A stretch of 64,000 bases of DNA from Archangium lipolyticum (GCF_024623785.1 NZ_JANKBZ010000026.1:1-64000), one strand, 5' to 3'. Numbered from the stretch's first letter, positions 26,240 through 34,725 are shown. The notes: generated by a model not told the origin, from the sequence alone. Translations and numbers: made by a program.

Positions 26240-26324
26240 GTGCACCCCTCCATAAGGCCGGTCACGCGTGGTTCCGTGTGCCGCCTTCCCCGTCTGTTCA
26301 GCGATGGTCAGACCCGGCGTGGCT

Positions 26325-26717
26325 TCAGGTGTAATCGGTGAGCTTGCGTCGGGTAGGACCCCCTTTGGGGGCATCCTTCTGACCCTGGCAGTTCACGCAG
26401 AACTCCACGTAGGGCATGGCCTCCATGCGGCCGGGGGGAATCTCGTCTCCGCACTCCTCGCACTCGCCGAAGGAGTCCGGGTCATCGCGCAGCTTGCCCA
26501 GCGCCTTCATCACGCGCTGCAACATGCCATCCAGGTTCCGGTTCCGGCTGGAGGCGATGGCCTGCATCATCTCGTTGAGCGGCTGCTCGTCCTCGTCCCC
26601 GCCCACGCGCGACTCGTCCGTGCGGTTGGGTTCGATCTTCGCTGGCGCCCTGCCCGTCAGCTCCGCGTGGAGCGCCAGCAGCTTCTGCTTGAACTTCTCG
26701 CGCTGTGCCTCGGTCAC
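26325..26717 (-). CDS. DksA/TraR-type zinc-finger protein
   Basis: A 130-residue protein with an N-terminal charged helical hairpin and a C-terminal four-cysteine zinc finger CEEC-x17-CVNC that matches the DksA/TraR fold. GRMEAMPYVEFC is the typical inter-cysteine segment. Such proteins bind the RNA polymerase secondary channel and modulate transcription. The GTG start at 26717 is supported by GGAGAGGG upstream; a longer frame to 27293 overlaps deoC and is rejected. It lies 20 bases downstream of deoC in the same direction, so the two are probably cotranscribed. Confidence 0.9.
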   Translation of the reverse strand: MTEAQREKFKQKLLALHAELTGRAPAKIEPNRTDESRVGGDEDEQPLNEMMQAIASSRNRNLDGMLQRVMKALGKLRDDPDSFGECEECGDEIPPGRMEAMPYVEFCVNCQGQKDAPKGGPTRRKLTDYT

Positions 26718-26737
26718 GAGCCCTCTCCACCCGGTGG

Positions 26738-27550
26738 CTAGTACTTCGCGGTGGACCTCTCGCCCGACACAATGGCCACGGACGCCGAGGCTCCCAGGCG
26801 GTTGGCCCCCGCCTGAATCATCTTCAGGGCGTCCTCCGCCGAGCGGATGCCGCCGGAGGCCTTCACCCCCACGTCCTCGCCCACCACCTGGCGCATGAGC
26901 GCCACGTCCTCCACGCTGGCCCCACCGGTGCTGAAGCCCGTGGACGTCTTCACGAACGCCGCGCCCGCCGCCTTGGACAACACACAGGCGGCGATCTTCT
27001 CGTCCCGGGAGAGCAGGCTCGTCTCGAGGATGACCTTCACCGGGTAGGGCCGGCTGGCCTCCACCACCTGGGAGATGTCCTCCAGCACGAGCGTGTAGTC
27101 CCGGGCCTTGAGGGCGCCGACATGGACGACCATGTCGATTTCCCGAGCCCCGGCGGCGATGGCCTCGCGGGCCTCGAAGGCCTTGGCGCTGGAGAGGGCC
27201 GCGCCCAGCGGGAAGCCCACCACGGCGATGGGCACCGAGCGCGAGCCGGCCAGGATGGCCGCCACCATGGCCACGTGGGACGAGTTCACGCACACCGTAG
27301 CGAAGCCGTGCTCCACCGCCTCGCGCGCCACCCGGGCCACGTCCTCGCGGGTGGCCTCGGGCTTGAGGAGCGTGTGGTCGATGTACGGCGCCAGGTCGGC
27401 GTTGCTCCGGATGGACTCGGGTGCGACGCGGGCGGTACGAACGGAGGGAGCCTCCCGAGCCTGCCTGCCCGCCTGGGAAGCCGGCGGGTTGCGGCGGACG
27501 TGGTCGGCGATCTCCTCGACGAGACGCTGGATGTCTTGAGCCTCGGCCAT
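26738..27550 (-). CDS. deoC: Deoxyribose-phosphate aldolase
   Basis: A 270-residue class I aldolase that cleaves deoxyribose-5-phosphate to acetaldehyde and glyceraldehyde-3-phosphate. The core begins at LAPYIDHTLLKPEAT; the Schiff-base lysine is in FVKTSTGFSTGGA and the second lysine in GVKASGGIR. Compared with the usual 215-250 residues it has an N-terminal extension of about 45 residues, low in complexity and Arg-rich. ATG 27550 was chosen as the first Met before this extension; a further in-frame extension to 27751 is unlikely. It completes a deoxynucleoside degradation route with the phosphorylases at 17011-19175 and the mutase at 24503-26239. Confidence 0.93.
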   Translation of the reverse strand: MAEAQDIQRLVEEIADHVRRNPPASQAGRQAREAPSVRTARVAPESIRSNADLAPYIDHTLLKPEATREDVARVAREAVEHGFATVCVNSSHVAMVAAILAGSRSVPIAVVGFPLGAALSSAKAFEAREAIAAGAREIDMVVHVGALKARDYTLVLEDISQVVEASRPYPVKVILETSLLSRDEKIAACVLSKAAGAAFVKTSTGFSTGGASVEDVALMRQVVGEDVGVKASGGIRSAEDALKMIQAGANRLGASASVAIVSGERSTAKY

Positions 27551-27653
27551 GGGGCGCGGTCTAACCCAGTCCGAGCCGCTCGGGAAGCGCCGAGACGGCC
27601 ACGTGCAGGTCACGCAACGGATGTCCTCCCCATGGGGTAGAGTCCCGCCCACC

Positions 27654-28901
27654 ATGGCCTTCGTGAGGCTCCTCCTCGCTCTCGTCGTCCTGCTCGGCGC
27701 CCTGCCGGGCCTGGCGGCCACCACCTCCGCGCCTCGAACCGGTCCCCTCACCGTCTATTTCTTCGACGTGGGCCAGGGGGACGCGGCGCTCGTCGTCTCC
27801 CCCACCGGAAAGACGGTCCTCATCGACGGCGGCACGCCCGAGTCCGATGACAGGCTGGTGGCCCGCGTGCGCGAGCTCGTCCAGGGGCCGCTGGACCTGG
27901 TCATCCTCACCCACCCCCACCTGGACCACCTGGGAGGCATGGCCAAGGTCATCCAGGCGGTGGGGGCGAAGCGCTACATGGACCCGGACTTCGTCCACCC
28001 GAGCGAGGCCTACGTCAAGCTGCTGAAGGTGGTGGAAGAGGAGGTGGGCAAGAGGGAGAAAAGGGAGAAGAGGGAGAAGGAGGGCAAGGTGATGAAGCCC
28101 GAGCCCAACCCGAACGCGCCCGAGACGCTCCTCACCATCGGCCTGGGCGAGGGCGCGACGCTCACCATCCTCTCGCCGCGCGCGCCGCAGGAGCCGTTCC
28201 TCACGCATACGCGCTCGGACGTCAACGCCAACTCCATCGTCGCCAAGCTGACGTACGGGAAGACGGCCTTCCTCTTCGTGGGGGACGCGGAGCCGGAGAC
28301 GGAGGAGGACCTGCTGCGCAAGCCCATCGACTTCACCTCCACGGTGCTGAAGGTGGCGCACCACGGAGGGCGCTACTCGTCCACGGCGCCCTTCCTCGCG
28401 GCGGTGAAGCCCCAGGCGGCCGTCATCTCCTGCGGCGCGGGCAACGACTACGGGCACCCCGCCAACGAGACCCTCCAGCGGCTCGGTGCCACGGGCGCGC
28501 ACATCTTCCGCACGGACCTCCAGGGCGAGGTGGTCGCGGTGAGCAACGGCACCACCGTCACCCTCACCCCGAGCAAGGGGAAGGTCTCGCCCACCGTCGT
28601 CCCCGGCCGGGTGGAAGGCCCCGTCGCCACCGGCCCCATGCCCACCAAAGCCTCGCGCGCCCCCGGGGCCCTCCAGCCCCAGGTGGTCCCCGCCCGGGGC
28701 ACCCTCCCGGAGCGCTCGACCACGGTCGCGGCCTCGGCCCGGAGCTCGGGGCCGGGCTACGTGAGCCTCAAGGGCAGCAAGGTGTTCCACCGCGAGGACT
28801 GCTCCACGCTCAAGCGCGCGAAGACGAAGGAGCGCAAGGAGTACTCGACCCGCGAAGAAGCCATGCGTGAGCGCCGCGCCGCCGAGGATTGCGACCCATG
28901 A
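27654..28901 (+). CDS. Secreted ComEC-like metallo-beta-lactamase-fold hydrolase with Ada-like C-terminal motif (active-site intact)
   Basis: A 415-residue exported protein. Residues 1-22 form a signal peptide. The metallo-beta-lactamase domain resembles the C-terminal hydrolase domain of ComEC: FFDVGQGDAALV, VLIDGG, then THPHLDHLGG (His87, His89, Asp91, His92), FVGDAEPE and VAHHGGRYSS. All expected metal ligands are present. After a Pro/Thr-rich linker, the last 45 residues (SKVFHREDCSTLKR...AAEDCDP) resemble the small Ada-like metal-binding or staple domain often attached to secreted nucleases. Family members are thought to degrade nucleic acids or nucleotides outside the cell. Its stop overlaps the start of a paralogue by four bases. 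Confidence 0.87.
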   Translation: MAFVRLLLALVVLLGALPGLAATTSAPRTGPLTVYFFDVGQGDAALVVSPTGKTVLIDGGTPESDDRLVARVRELVQGPLDLVILTHPHLDHLGGMAKVIQAVGAKRYMDPDFVHPSEAYVKLLKVVEEEVGKREKREKREKEGKVMKPEPNPNAPETLLTIGLGEGATLTILSPRAPQEPFLTHTRSDVNANSIVAKLTYGKTAFLFVGDAEPETEEDLLRKPIDFTSTVLKVAHHGGRYSSTAPFLAAVKPQAAVISCGAGNDYGHPANETLQRLGATGAHIFRTDLQGEVVAVSNGTTVTLTPSKGKVSPTVVPGRVEGPVATGPMPTKASRAPGALQPQVVPARGTLPERSTTVAASARSSGPGYVSLKGSKVFHREDCSTLKRAKTKERKEYSTREEAMRERRAAEDCDP

Positions 28902-30229
28902 GCCGATACGTCCGTACCCTGGCGGCCCTGCTCGGGGTGCTGCTCGCGAGCGCCTGCGAGCAGCCGTCCGCTCCTTCCGCCGGAGCGAAGCCCCCGCCCC
29001 CCGTGGCCCGGCGCTACTTCGGCAGGCCCGCCGACGGAAAGCTGCACGTCTACTTCTTCGACGTGGGCCATGGAGACGCCACCCTCATCGTCTCGCCCAC
29101 CGGGCGCACGGTGCTCGTCGACGCCGGCCCCGCCACCGCCGGCACGCACCTGGCCAACCGGCTGCCCGAGCTGCTCACCGACAAGCTGGACCTGGTCGTC
29201 CTCACCCACCCACGCTCGGAGCACTACAAGGGGCTCGCGGCGGCCGTGAGCGCGGTGGGGGCGCGCAAGCTGCTCGAGCCCCAGCTGCCCAACACCCCCT
29301 CGGACTACGACGCGCTGCTCACCTCGCTGGCGGGCAACGGGGTGGAGGTCTTCTCGCCCTCTCCGCCCTCCTCCGACGAGCCCCTGCGCCTGCCACTCGG
29401 GGGTGACACGGAGCTGACCGTCCTCTGGCCCCGCGCGCCCACCGAGCCGCTGCTCGTCGGGGAGCACGCCCAGGAGATCAACTCCATCGTCCTGCGGCTC
29501 ACCTACAAGGACACCGCCGTCCTGCTGATGGGCGATGCGCGGGAGCAGACCGAGCGCCACCTGATCGAACGCAAGGCTCCGCTGCGCGCCACGCTGCTGA
29601 AGGTGGGCGCACATGGCGACGGCGCGGCCTCCAGCGCGCCCTTCCTCGATGCGGTGCACCCCGGGGCGGCCATCATCTCCGCGAACGTGAACTCACGGGG
29701 CACCCCGGCGAAGGCGATGCTGGATCGGATGGTGGTCCAGAAGATCCGCGTCTTCCGCACCGACCGGGATGGAGAGGTCCACGCCATCAGTGACGGCCAG
29801 CGCTTCACCCTCACCACGCAGCGGCATCCCGCGGGTACGCCCGCGGGCGCCAGCGAGGCCTTCGCGGGTCTCGATGACTCCGCGCCGGTGCCGCAGCCCG
29901 CCCTGGTGGCCCTGAAGCCCGCGACGGCGAAGGGCAAGGAGGCCGAGGCTCCACGCACGGCCGTGGAGCTCGTCAGGGGCAAGGGCAGCGTGGACATCGA
30001 CCTGGACGATGGCTCCACACCGGCCCCGAAGCCGGTCCGGAATGAGCGCCCCGTCCCGGCGAAGAAGAGCGGGAAGACGCAGTACGTCGCCAGCCGCAAC
30101 CGCAAGCTCTTCCACCTGCCGGAATGCCGCTCCGCCAAACGCATCAAGGAGAAGAACCTGGTCTCCTTCCCCTCCCGGGAGGAGGCCCTCGCCCAGCACT
30201 ACGAGCCAGCCAAGGACTGCAATCCCTGA
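28898..30229 (+). CDS. Lipoprotein paralogue of the metallo-beta-lactamase-fold protein (active-site degenerate)
   Basis: A 443-residue lipoprotein (Cys20 after LLASA) with the same domain order as the preceding gene, including the C-terminal Ada-like module (KLFHLPECRSAK...AKDCNP). The metal motif has decayed: THPRSEHYKG has Arg106 for the second His and Glu108 for Asp, and the later HHGG becomes AHGD. FMGDA-type Asp (LLMGDARE) and DVGHGDATL remain. It is therefore probably not a hydrolase, but could bind DNA or the active paralogue. ATG 28898 overlaps the upstream stop (ATGA); an ATG three codons upstream is possible. It is followed after 18 bases by a DUF3006-type gene. Confidence 0.85.
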   Translation: MSRYVRTLAALLGVLLASACEQPSAPSAGAKPPPPVARRYFGRPADGKLHVYFFDVGHGDATLIVSPTGRTVLVDAGPATAGTHLANRLPELLTDKLDLVVLTHPRSEHYKGLAAAVSAVGARKLLEPQLPNTPSDYDALLTSLAGNGVEVFSPSPPSSDEPLRLPLGGDTELTVLWPRAPTEPLLVGEHAQEINSIVLRLTYKDTAVLLMGDAREQTERHLIERKAPLRATLLKVGAHGDGAASSAPFLDAVHPGAAIISANVNSRGTPAKAMLDRMVVQKIRVFRTDRDGEVHAISDGQRFTLTTQRHPAGTPAGASEAFAGLDDSAPVPQPALVALKPATAKGKEAEAPRTAVELVRGKGSVDIDLDDGSTPAPKPVRNERPVPAKKSGKTQYVASRNRKLFHLPECRSAKRIKEKNLVSFPSREEALAQHYEPAKDCNP

Positions 30230-30247
30230 GGAGGAGCATCCCGCGCC

Positions 30248-30487
30248 ATGCCCAAGGTCACCCTGGACCGATTCGAGGAAGAGCTCGCCGTGCTCATCGT
30301 GGACGGACGCGAGGTGACGCGCCCGCGCGAGGAGCTGCCGCCCGACGCCCGTGAAGGCGACGTGCTGGACCTGGACACGCTGAAGGTGGATCCAGCAGCC
30401 ACGGAGCGCCTGCGCAACGAGGTGCGCCAGGCCCGCAAGCGCGCCACGAAGAAGAAGACGCCGCCGCCCGGGAATTTCGACCTGTAG
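30248..30487 (+). CDS. DUF3006-type small protein
   Basis: A 79-residue protein starting VTLDRFEEELAVLIVDG, with PREELPPDAREGDVLDLD in the middle and a Lys/Arg-rich C-terminus. This matches DUF3006, a small beta domain that is frequently encoded beside ComEC-like metallo-beta-lactamase proteins, which is also the context here. It forms the third gene of the operon starting at 27654. There is no signal peptide, so it should stay in the cytosol, unlike its two exported neighbours. Molecular role unknown. Confidence 0.85.
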   Translation: MPKVTLDRFEEELAVLIVDGREVTRPREELPPDAREGDVLDLDTLKVDPAATERLRNEVRQARKRATKKKTPPPGNFDL

Positions 30488-30512
30488 CCCGGGGTCGCGG
30501 AGGGTGTTGCGC

Positions 30513-31367
30513 CTATCGCGGCTCCGCCGCCACGGAGGCTCTCACCGCGTCGGCAACCTGCCTCGGGTCCTGCAGCTGGAGCCCATGGCCGACACCCGTG
30601 AGGCGAATCGTGGTGACGTCCCCCAGGGCTCGCGCTGCCAGGTCGATGTCTTCCCGCGTCAGCAGCCCACCCGCGGCCGGGTCCGCCTGGAGCAACACGA
30701 GCCGGCACCGCAGTCTCGCGAGAAGAGACGCGCCCTCCAGGGCGGCATAGGTGTCGTCGAAACGGTCGAGGATCGCGTCCAGGAAGTCGCCATCATGGCA
30801 AGCCAGGGACCGGCTCAGCTCGAGGATGTAGGGGTGACCCGGGCCGAAGAGTTCCCTGAAGCGGACGCTCCGGTTCGGCTCCGGCCGGATTTCGAGCTCG
30901 AGCAGCCGTTCCGCGACCTGCTCCGGGGAGAGCCCCCTGCCCGTGAGCGCTCTCCAGGCAAGCGTGAGCTCTCGCGACTTCGCCTGATGTGCGCGCATAC
31001 GTTCCCGGTCCAGCGGCGCATCTCCATTGATGACACCGGTGACCAGGCTCGGAGAATCCGCCGCGAGCACCAGGCTCACATGCGCGCCATGAGAGTGTCC
31101 GAACAGCCACGCCGGGCCGACGGCGACGTGGTCCAGGACTCTCTTCACGAACTCCGCGGTGTCCTGGAGGCGATAGGCCCCCGGCGTGTGGCGCGACTCA
31201 CCATGCCCCGGAAGATCGATGAGCACGAGTCGATGGTCGTCCTGGAGCAGCGGAACCATGGAGGAGAACCACTGCCGTCGACCGGAACCTCCATGCAACA
31301 GGACGATGGGCTGTCCCTGTCCCACGACCTCGAAAGCAATGCCGTCACTGGTCCTGTTCGTTCCCAC
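30513..31367 (-). CDS. Alpha/beta hydrolase
   Basis: A 284-residue hydrolase of the alpha/beta fold. Oxyanion-hole strand LLHGGSGRRQWF, LIDLPGHGES, nucleophile elbow GHSHGAH, and the C-terminal TGVGHGLQLQDP with the catalytic His. The acid is probably the Asp in LLQADPAAG. GTG 31367 was chosen because AGGAG lies 11 bases upstream; the longest frame extends to 31640 but without translation signals, so the true N-terminus could be a few residues longer. It is convergent with the DUF3006 operon. Substrate cannot be predicted. Confidence 0.85.
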   Translation of the reverse strand: MGTNRTSDGIAFEVVGQGQPIVLLHGGSGRRQWFSSMVPLLQDDHRLVLIDLPGHGESRHTPGAYRLQDTAEFVKRVLDHVAVGPAWLFGHSHGAHVSLVLAADSPSLVTGVINGDAPLDRERMRAHQAKSRELTLAWRALTGRGLSPEQVAERLLELEIRPEPNRSVRFRELFGPGHPYILELSRSLACHDGDFLDAILDRFDDTYAALEGASLLARLRCRLVLLQADPAAGGLLTREDIDLAARALGDVTTIRLTGVGHGLQLQDPRQVADAVRASVAAEPR

Positions 31368-31519
31368 CGTTTCTTCATCTCCTACGGAAGCCACATGGAG
31401 GCAACTGAAGCCCGAGAGGGCTGACAGGATAACATCCGGGCATCTTCGAGCCCCTCGCCGATTGTGCACGGTCGTGGCGTGGACGTGACAAACACCTGCC
31501 ACGCCCACGCCGTGCCCGC

Positions 31520-32467
31520 TCAGCGCATGAACCGGGTCAGCACGGCGAAGTCGTCCTGCCCGTGTCCCGCCTGGACGGCCTTCTGGAAGAGCCGGTCGAA
31601 GGCCTCCGGCACCTCGCGGTGCAGGCCGCGCGCCCTGCACAGCTCCAGCAGGTGCCGCAGCGCCCCGTGGTGGATTTCGAGCGTCGCGAGCGTCGTCGCA
31701 TCGCCGCCGAATCGGCCCTGCTGCACGCGCGTCAGCACATCCATCACCGCGCCCTCCACCACGGGGGTGGTGGCCTTCACGTACCCCATGAAGGTCTCCA
31801 GCGGCACCTGCTCCGCCTCACAGACGGCCACGCCCTGGAGCGTCCCGAACAGCGCGCCCCACATATAGATGAGCAGCGCACTGTCCAACGCGGAGGCCAG
31901 CCCCACGTCGCTGCCCACGTACTGGGTATTGCCTCCGAGCACGAGGAGCACGGGCCTGCACAGCTCGAACAGCTCGGCGGGGCCCGAGTACAACACGGTG
32001 CACCCCGGCTGCCCGATGAAGTCCGGCGTCGCCATGATGGCCCCATCCAGGTATCGGACGTCGTGCTGCCGGGCCCACGCGGCCTGCTCCCGCGCCTGGC
32101 CTGGTGAGCCGGACGTCAGTTGCACCAGCAGCTTCCCGCGCAGCGCCCGCGTCACCTCGTCCGGCCGGAGCAGCCCGTCGCTCGTGCCGTAGTCATTCAC
32201 GTTCACCACGACGATGTCCGCGGCCGCCACCGCGTCCCGTACCGTCGCCGCGATACGGGCCCCCTGAGCGGCCAAAGGCTCGCACTTCGCCCGCGTGCGA
32301 TTCCAGATGTCGACACCGTACCCCTGCTTCAGAAAGGCACTCACGAGCGCGGAGCCCATACGGCCCACGCCCAGCACCGCGATGGCTGGCTTCTCCTTCA
32401 CGGTGGCCAGTCCCATTCCCATCGTCCCGCCAGTGACGACTGCCTTCTTGCCTGCGTACCCGCTCAT
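31520..32467 (-). CDS. Imine-reductase-like NAD(P)-dependent oxidoreductase with an N-terminal short-chain-dehydrogenase remnant
   Basis: A 315-residue protein. Residues 27-315 form a 6-phosphogluconate/hydroxyisobutyrate dehydrogenase-type fold of the imine-reductase kind: AVLGVGRMGSAL, WNRTRAKCEPLAAQGA, LTSGSPGQARE, YLDGAIMATP, and the C-terminal AVQAGHGQDDFA. Unusually, residues 1-23 (GKKAVVTGGTMGMGLATV) are the beta1-turn-alpha start of a short-chain dehydrogenase, complete with TGxxxGxG, joined directly to the second Rossmann strand. AAGGAG lies at the right distance from ATG 32467, so this chimeric start is likely the one used. The AraC-type gene at 32635 diverges from it and probably regulates it. 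Confidence 0.85.
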   Translation of the reverse strand: MSGYAGKKAVVTGGTMGMGLATVKEKPAIAVLGVGRMGSALVSAFLKQGYGVDIWNRTRAKCEPLAAQGARIAATVRDAVAAADIVVVNVNDYGTSDGLLRPDEVTRALRGKLLVQLTSGSPGQAREQAAWARQHDVRYLDGAIMATPDFIGQPGCTVLYSGPAELFELCRPVLLVLGGNTQYVGSDVGLASALDSALLIYMWGALFGTLQGVAVCEAEQVPLETFMGYVKATTPVVEGAVMDVLTRVQQGRFGGDATTLATLEIHHGALRHLLELCRARGLHREVPEAFDRLFQKAVQAGHGQDDFAVLTRFMR

Positions 32468-32523
32468 GGACTTCTCCTTGGTGACGCGGCAATGAATAGG
32501 GAGGAGGCCCCCTCGCGGTCGCA

Positions 32524-32556
32524 CACGTTCGGACGCGCGGAGAGCACGTTCGGACG
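32524..32556. promoter_or_regulatory. Tandem operator: two CACGTTCGGACG repeats 21 bases apart
   Basis: The 12-base sequence CACGTTCGGACG occurs at 32524-32535 and again, without mismatch, at 32545-32556. The start-to-start distance of 21 bases is two helical turns, the same arrangement as AraC half-sites. It lies between the divergent imine-reductase-like gene and the AraC-family gene, so it is the likely operator of this regulator. Confidence 0.7.
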
Positions 32557-32634
32557 GTGGCGAGGACGGGCTCCCGGCGCTATGTCCCGGGTGGGCGGCG
32601 TGGCGCGGGTGGCCACGGGTGTGGAGGAGCAGGC

Positions 32635-33483
32635 ATGGACAGGCAGAAGCAGGCGGTGGACTTCGGCGGCCCCCTGACGTTACCCGGCGGCGCGCCACGT
32701 CCAAGGATCGGTCTGCGGGTGGACCTCCAGACGGCCGCGCCCGGGTTGATGACGCTGGAGTCGCTGCCCGACCACCGCCTCAAGGTCCACGCCGGTCCGC
32801 CCGTCCGGGGAGCGTGCAGCTTCCAGCGCTTCGTCTATACGCATGGGGACGTGGACCTCATCCCGGCTGGCGTATCGGACTCATGGGAGAACGATGATGA
32901 GAGCTCCGCGGTCGTCGTGAGGCTCTCCCCGTCACTCCTGAGGCGCGCCGCGGAGGACATGGGGCTGGACCCCGACCGCGCGGGGCTGGAGCCCCGGCAC
33001 CAGTTCAGGGACCCGCAGATCGAGCACATCGCCTGGGCGCTCGAAGCGGACCGCCGGGCCGGCCATCCGGGCGGGCTGCTCTACACGGAGAGTCTGGGCC
33101 TGGCGCTGTCGGTCCACCTGCTGGGCCACTACCCGGCGCCGCTCGGGCGCGGGCGCGGGCTGTCGAAGCCGCAGTTGCGCCGCGTGACGGAGTACATCGA
33201 GGACCACCTGGACCAGAACCTCTCCCTGACCCGGCTGGCCGTGGTCGCCGGCGTCAGCGCGTCGCACCTGAAGACGCTGTTCAAGCGCTCGACGGGGCTG
33301 CCGGTGCACGAGTACGTCGTGCAGCGCCGGGTGGAGCGAGCCAGGACGCTGCTGCAACGGGGCGGGCTGTCCGTGGGGGAGGTAGCGCTCGAAGCGGGCT
33401 TCTCGCACCAGAGCCATCTGGCGCGGTGCATGCGGCGCGTGCTCGGGGTGACGCCCACGGAGGTCGTGCGCGGCTCACGGTGA
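32635..33483 (+). CDS. AraC-family transcriptional regulator
   Basis: A 282-residue regulator with an N-terminal ligand-type domain and a C-terminal double helix-turn-helix: NLSLTRLAVVAGVSASHLKTLFKRSTG for the first, SVGEVALEAGFSHQSHLARCMRRVLGVTP for the second. The latter ends with the AraC-typical GxTPxE motif. ATG 32635 has GGAGGAG upstream; an in-frame extension to 32557 would cover that signal. It diverges from the imine-reductase-like gene, with exact 12-base direct repeats in the gap. Inducer unknown. Confidence 0.93.
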   Translation: MDRQKQAVDFGGPLTLPGGAPRPRIGLRVDLQTAAPGLMTLESLPDHRLKVHAGPPVRGACSFQRFVYTHGDVDLIPAGVSDSWENDDESSAVVVRLSPSLLRRAAEDMGLDPDRAGLEPRHQFRDPQIEHIAWALEADRRAGHPGGLLYTESLGLALSVHLLGHYPAPLGRGRGLSKPQLRRVTEYIEDHLDQNLSLTRLAVVAGVSASHLKTLFKRSTGLPVHEYVVQRRVERARTLLQRGGLSVGEVALEAGFSHQSHLARCMRRVLGVTPTEVVRGSR

Positions 33484-33531
33484 GCCTCGGAACCGTCCCC
33501 GCGGCCCGAAGCGGCTCCCCGGTGCGTGCTC

Positions 33532-34725
33532 TCAAACCACCTCGGGAGGACGCGCGCGCGGCAGCAGCACCACGAGCAGCGCCGCGCTCAGCCCGGCGAG
33601 CACTCCCGCGGTGATGAAGGCGGTGGTGCTCCCCAGCTTCGTCCACAACGCGCCGAAGAGCAGCCCCGCGGCGAGCGACGCGCCCCCAACCAGGCCGTTG
33701 TACAGGCCGAAGGCGCGCCCGCGAGCCTCCGCCGGTACCAGCGCGGTGAGCAGCGACTTCTCCGCCCCCTCCGCCATCGCGTGGTACAGCCCGTAGATGG
33801 CGATGACGATCATCGTGAGCGTCACCCCCCGGGCCCACGCCAGCGCGAGGTAGCTCAGCGCATAGAGGGACCAGCCCGTGAGCACGAGCCGCGAGGCCCC
33901 GAGCCGATCCGCGAGCCGGCCCGCCGGGAACGACACGGCCGACTTCACCGCCTGCAGCAGCAGCCACGCCAGGGGCAGGAACTCGGGCTTCGCGCCCTCC
34001 TCGGTCAGCTTCAGCAGGAGGAAGGCATCCGTCGAGTTGGCCACGCCGAACAGGGTGACGGGCACGAGGTAGTACGCGAGCCGCCGGGGCACCGGTGCGA
34101 GCGCGCGGGTAGCGCCCGGAGCCGAAGCTTGGGGAACCGGGCGCTCGGGCTCGCGCACGAGCAGCAGGGCCAGCACCCCGAGCAGCCCCGGCACCGCGGC
34201 GATGAAGAACACCTGCTCCACGCGCAGGCCCACGGCCACCAGCAACAGGGCGGCGAGTGAACCCACGGCGGCGCCCGCATGGTCCATGCCCCGGTGGAAG
34301 CCGAAGGCCCGGCCGCGCGAGCCCGCGTCCACGGAGTGGGCGATGAGCGCGTCACGCGGGCTGGAGCGCACCCCCTTGCCCACCCGGTCCAGCGCGCGAA
34401 TGGCGATGGGGTGCCAGGCCGCGGTGACGACGGCCATCAACGGGCGCATCAGGCTGGACAGGCCATAGCCCAGCAACACCAGGGGCTTGAGGCGCCGGGC
34501 CCGGTCCGCCCATACCCCGGACTGGTACTTGAGGAGGGCGGAGACCAGGTCCGCCAGCCCCTCCATCGTCCCGAGCAGCAGGGGCGCCGCCGGCAACCTC
34601 GCGGCGAGGAAGGCCGGCAGCAGCGGGAAGATCATGTCGCTGCTGACGTCCGTGAGCAGGCTCACCACGCCGAGCACCACCACGGTGCGCGGCAGGCGGC
34701 CCGCGTGAGGAGGAGGGGCGTCCAC
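33532..34725 (-). CDS. MFS transporter
   Basis: A 397-residue inner-membrane protein with about twelve helices. The loop between helices 2 and 3 reads SGVWADRARRLKPL and the loop 8/9 region reads GRLADRLGASRLVL, both versions of the MFS motif GxxxDRxxRR. DALIAHSV...RGRAFGFHRGMDHAGA is typical of a group of uncharacterised myxobacterial and proteobacterial MFS proteins. GTG 34725 has GAGGAGGG at a good distance; a GTG at 34743 would extend it by six residues. It is 20 bases downstream of the AgmX-like gene in the same direction and may be cotranscribed with it. Substrate unknown. Confidence 0.88.
   Translation of the reverse strand: MDAPPPHAGRLPRTVVVLGVVSLLTDVSSDMIFPLLPAFLAARLPAAPLLLGTMEGLADLVSALLKYQSGVWADRARRLKPLVLLGYGLSSLMRPLMAVVTAAWHPIAIRALDRVGKGVRSSPRDALIAHSVDAGSRGRAFGFHRGMDHAGAAVGSLAALLLVAVGLRVEQVFFIAAVPGLLGVLALLLVREPERPVPQASAPGATRALAPVPRRLAYYLVPVTLFGVANSTDAFLLLKLTEEGAKPEFLPLAWLLLQAVKSAVSFPAGRLADRLGASRLVLTGWSLYALSYLALAWARGVTLTMIVIAIYGLYHAMAEGAEKSLLTALVPAEARGRAFGLYNGLVGGASLAAGLLFGALWTKLGSTTAFITAGVLAGLSAALLVVLLPRARPPEVV

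Noticed and set aside
27549-27653. Upstream extension of the metallo-beta-lactamase gene
   Set aside because: It would place 35 unrelated residues before a clear signal peptide and overlap the start region of deoC.
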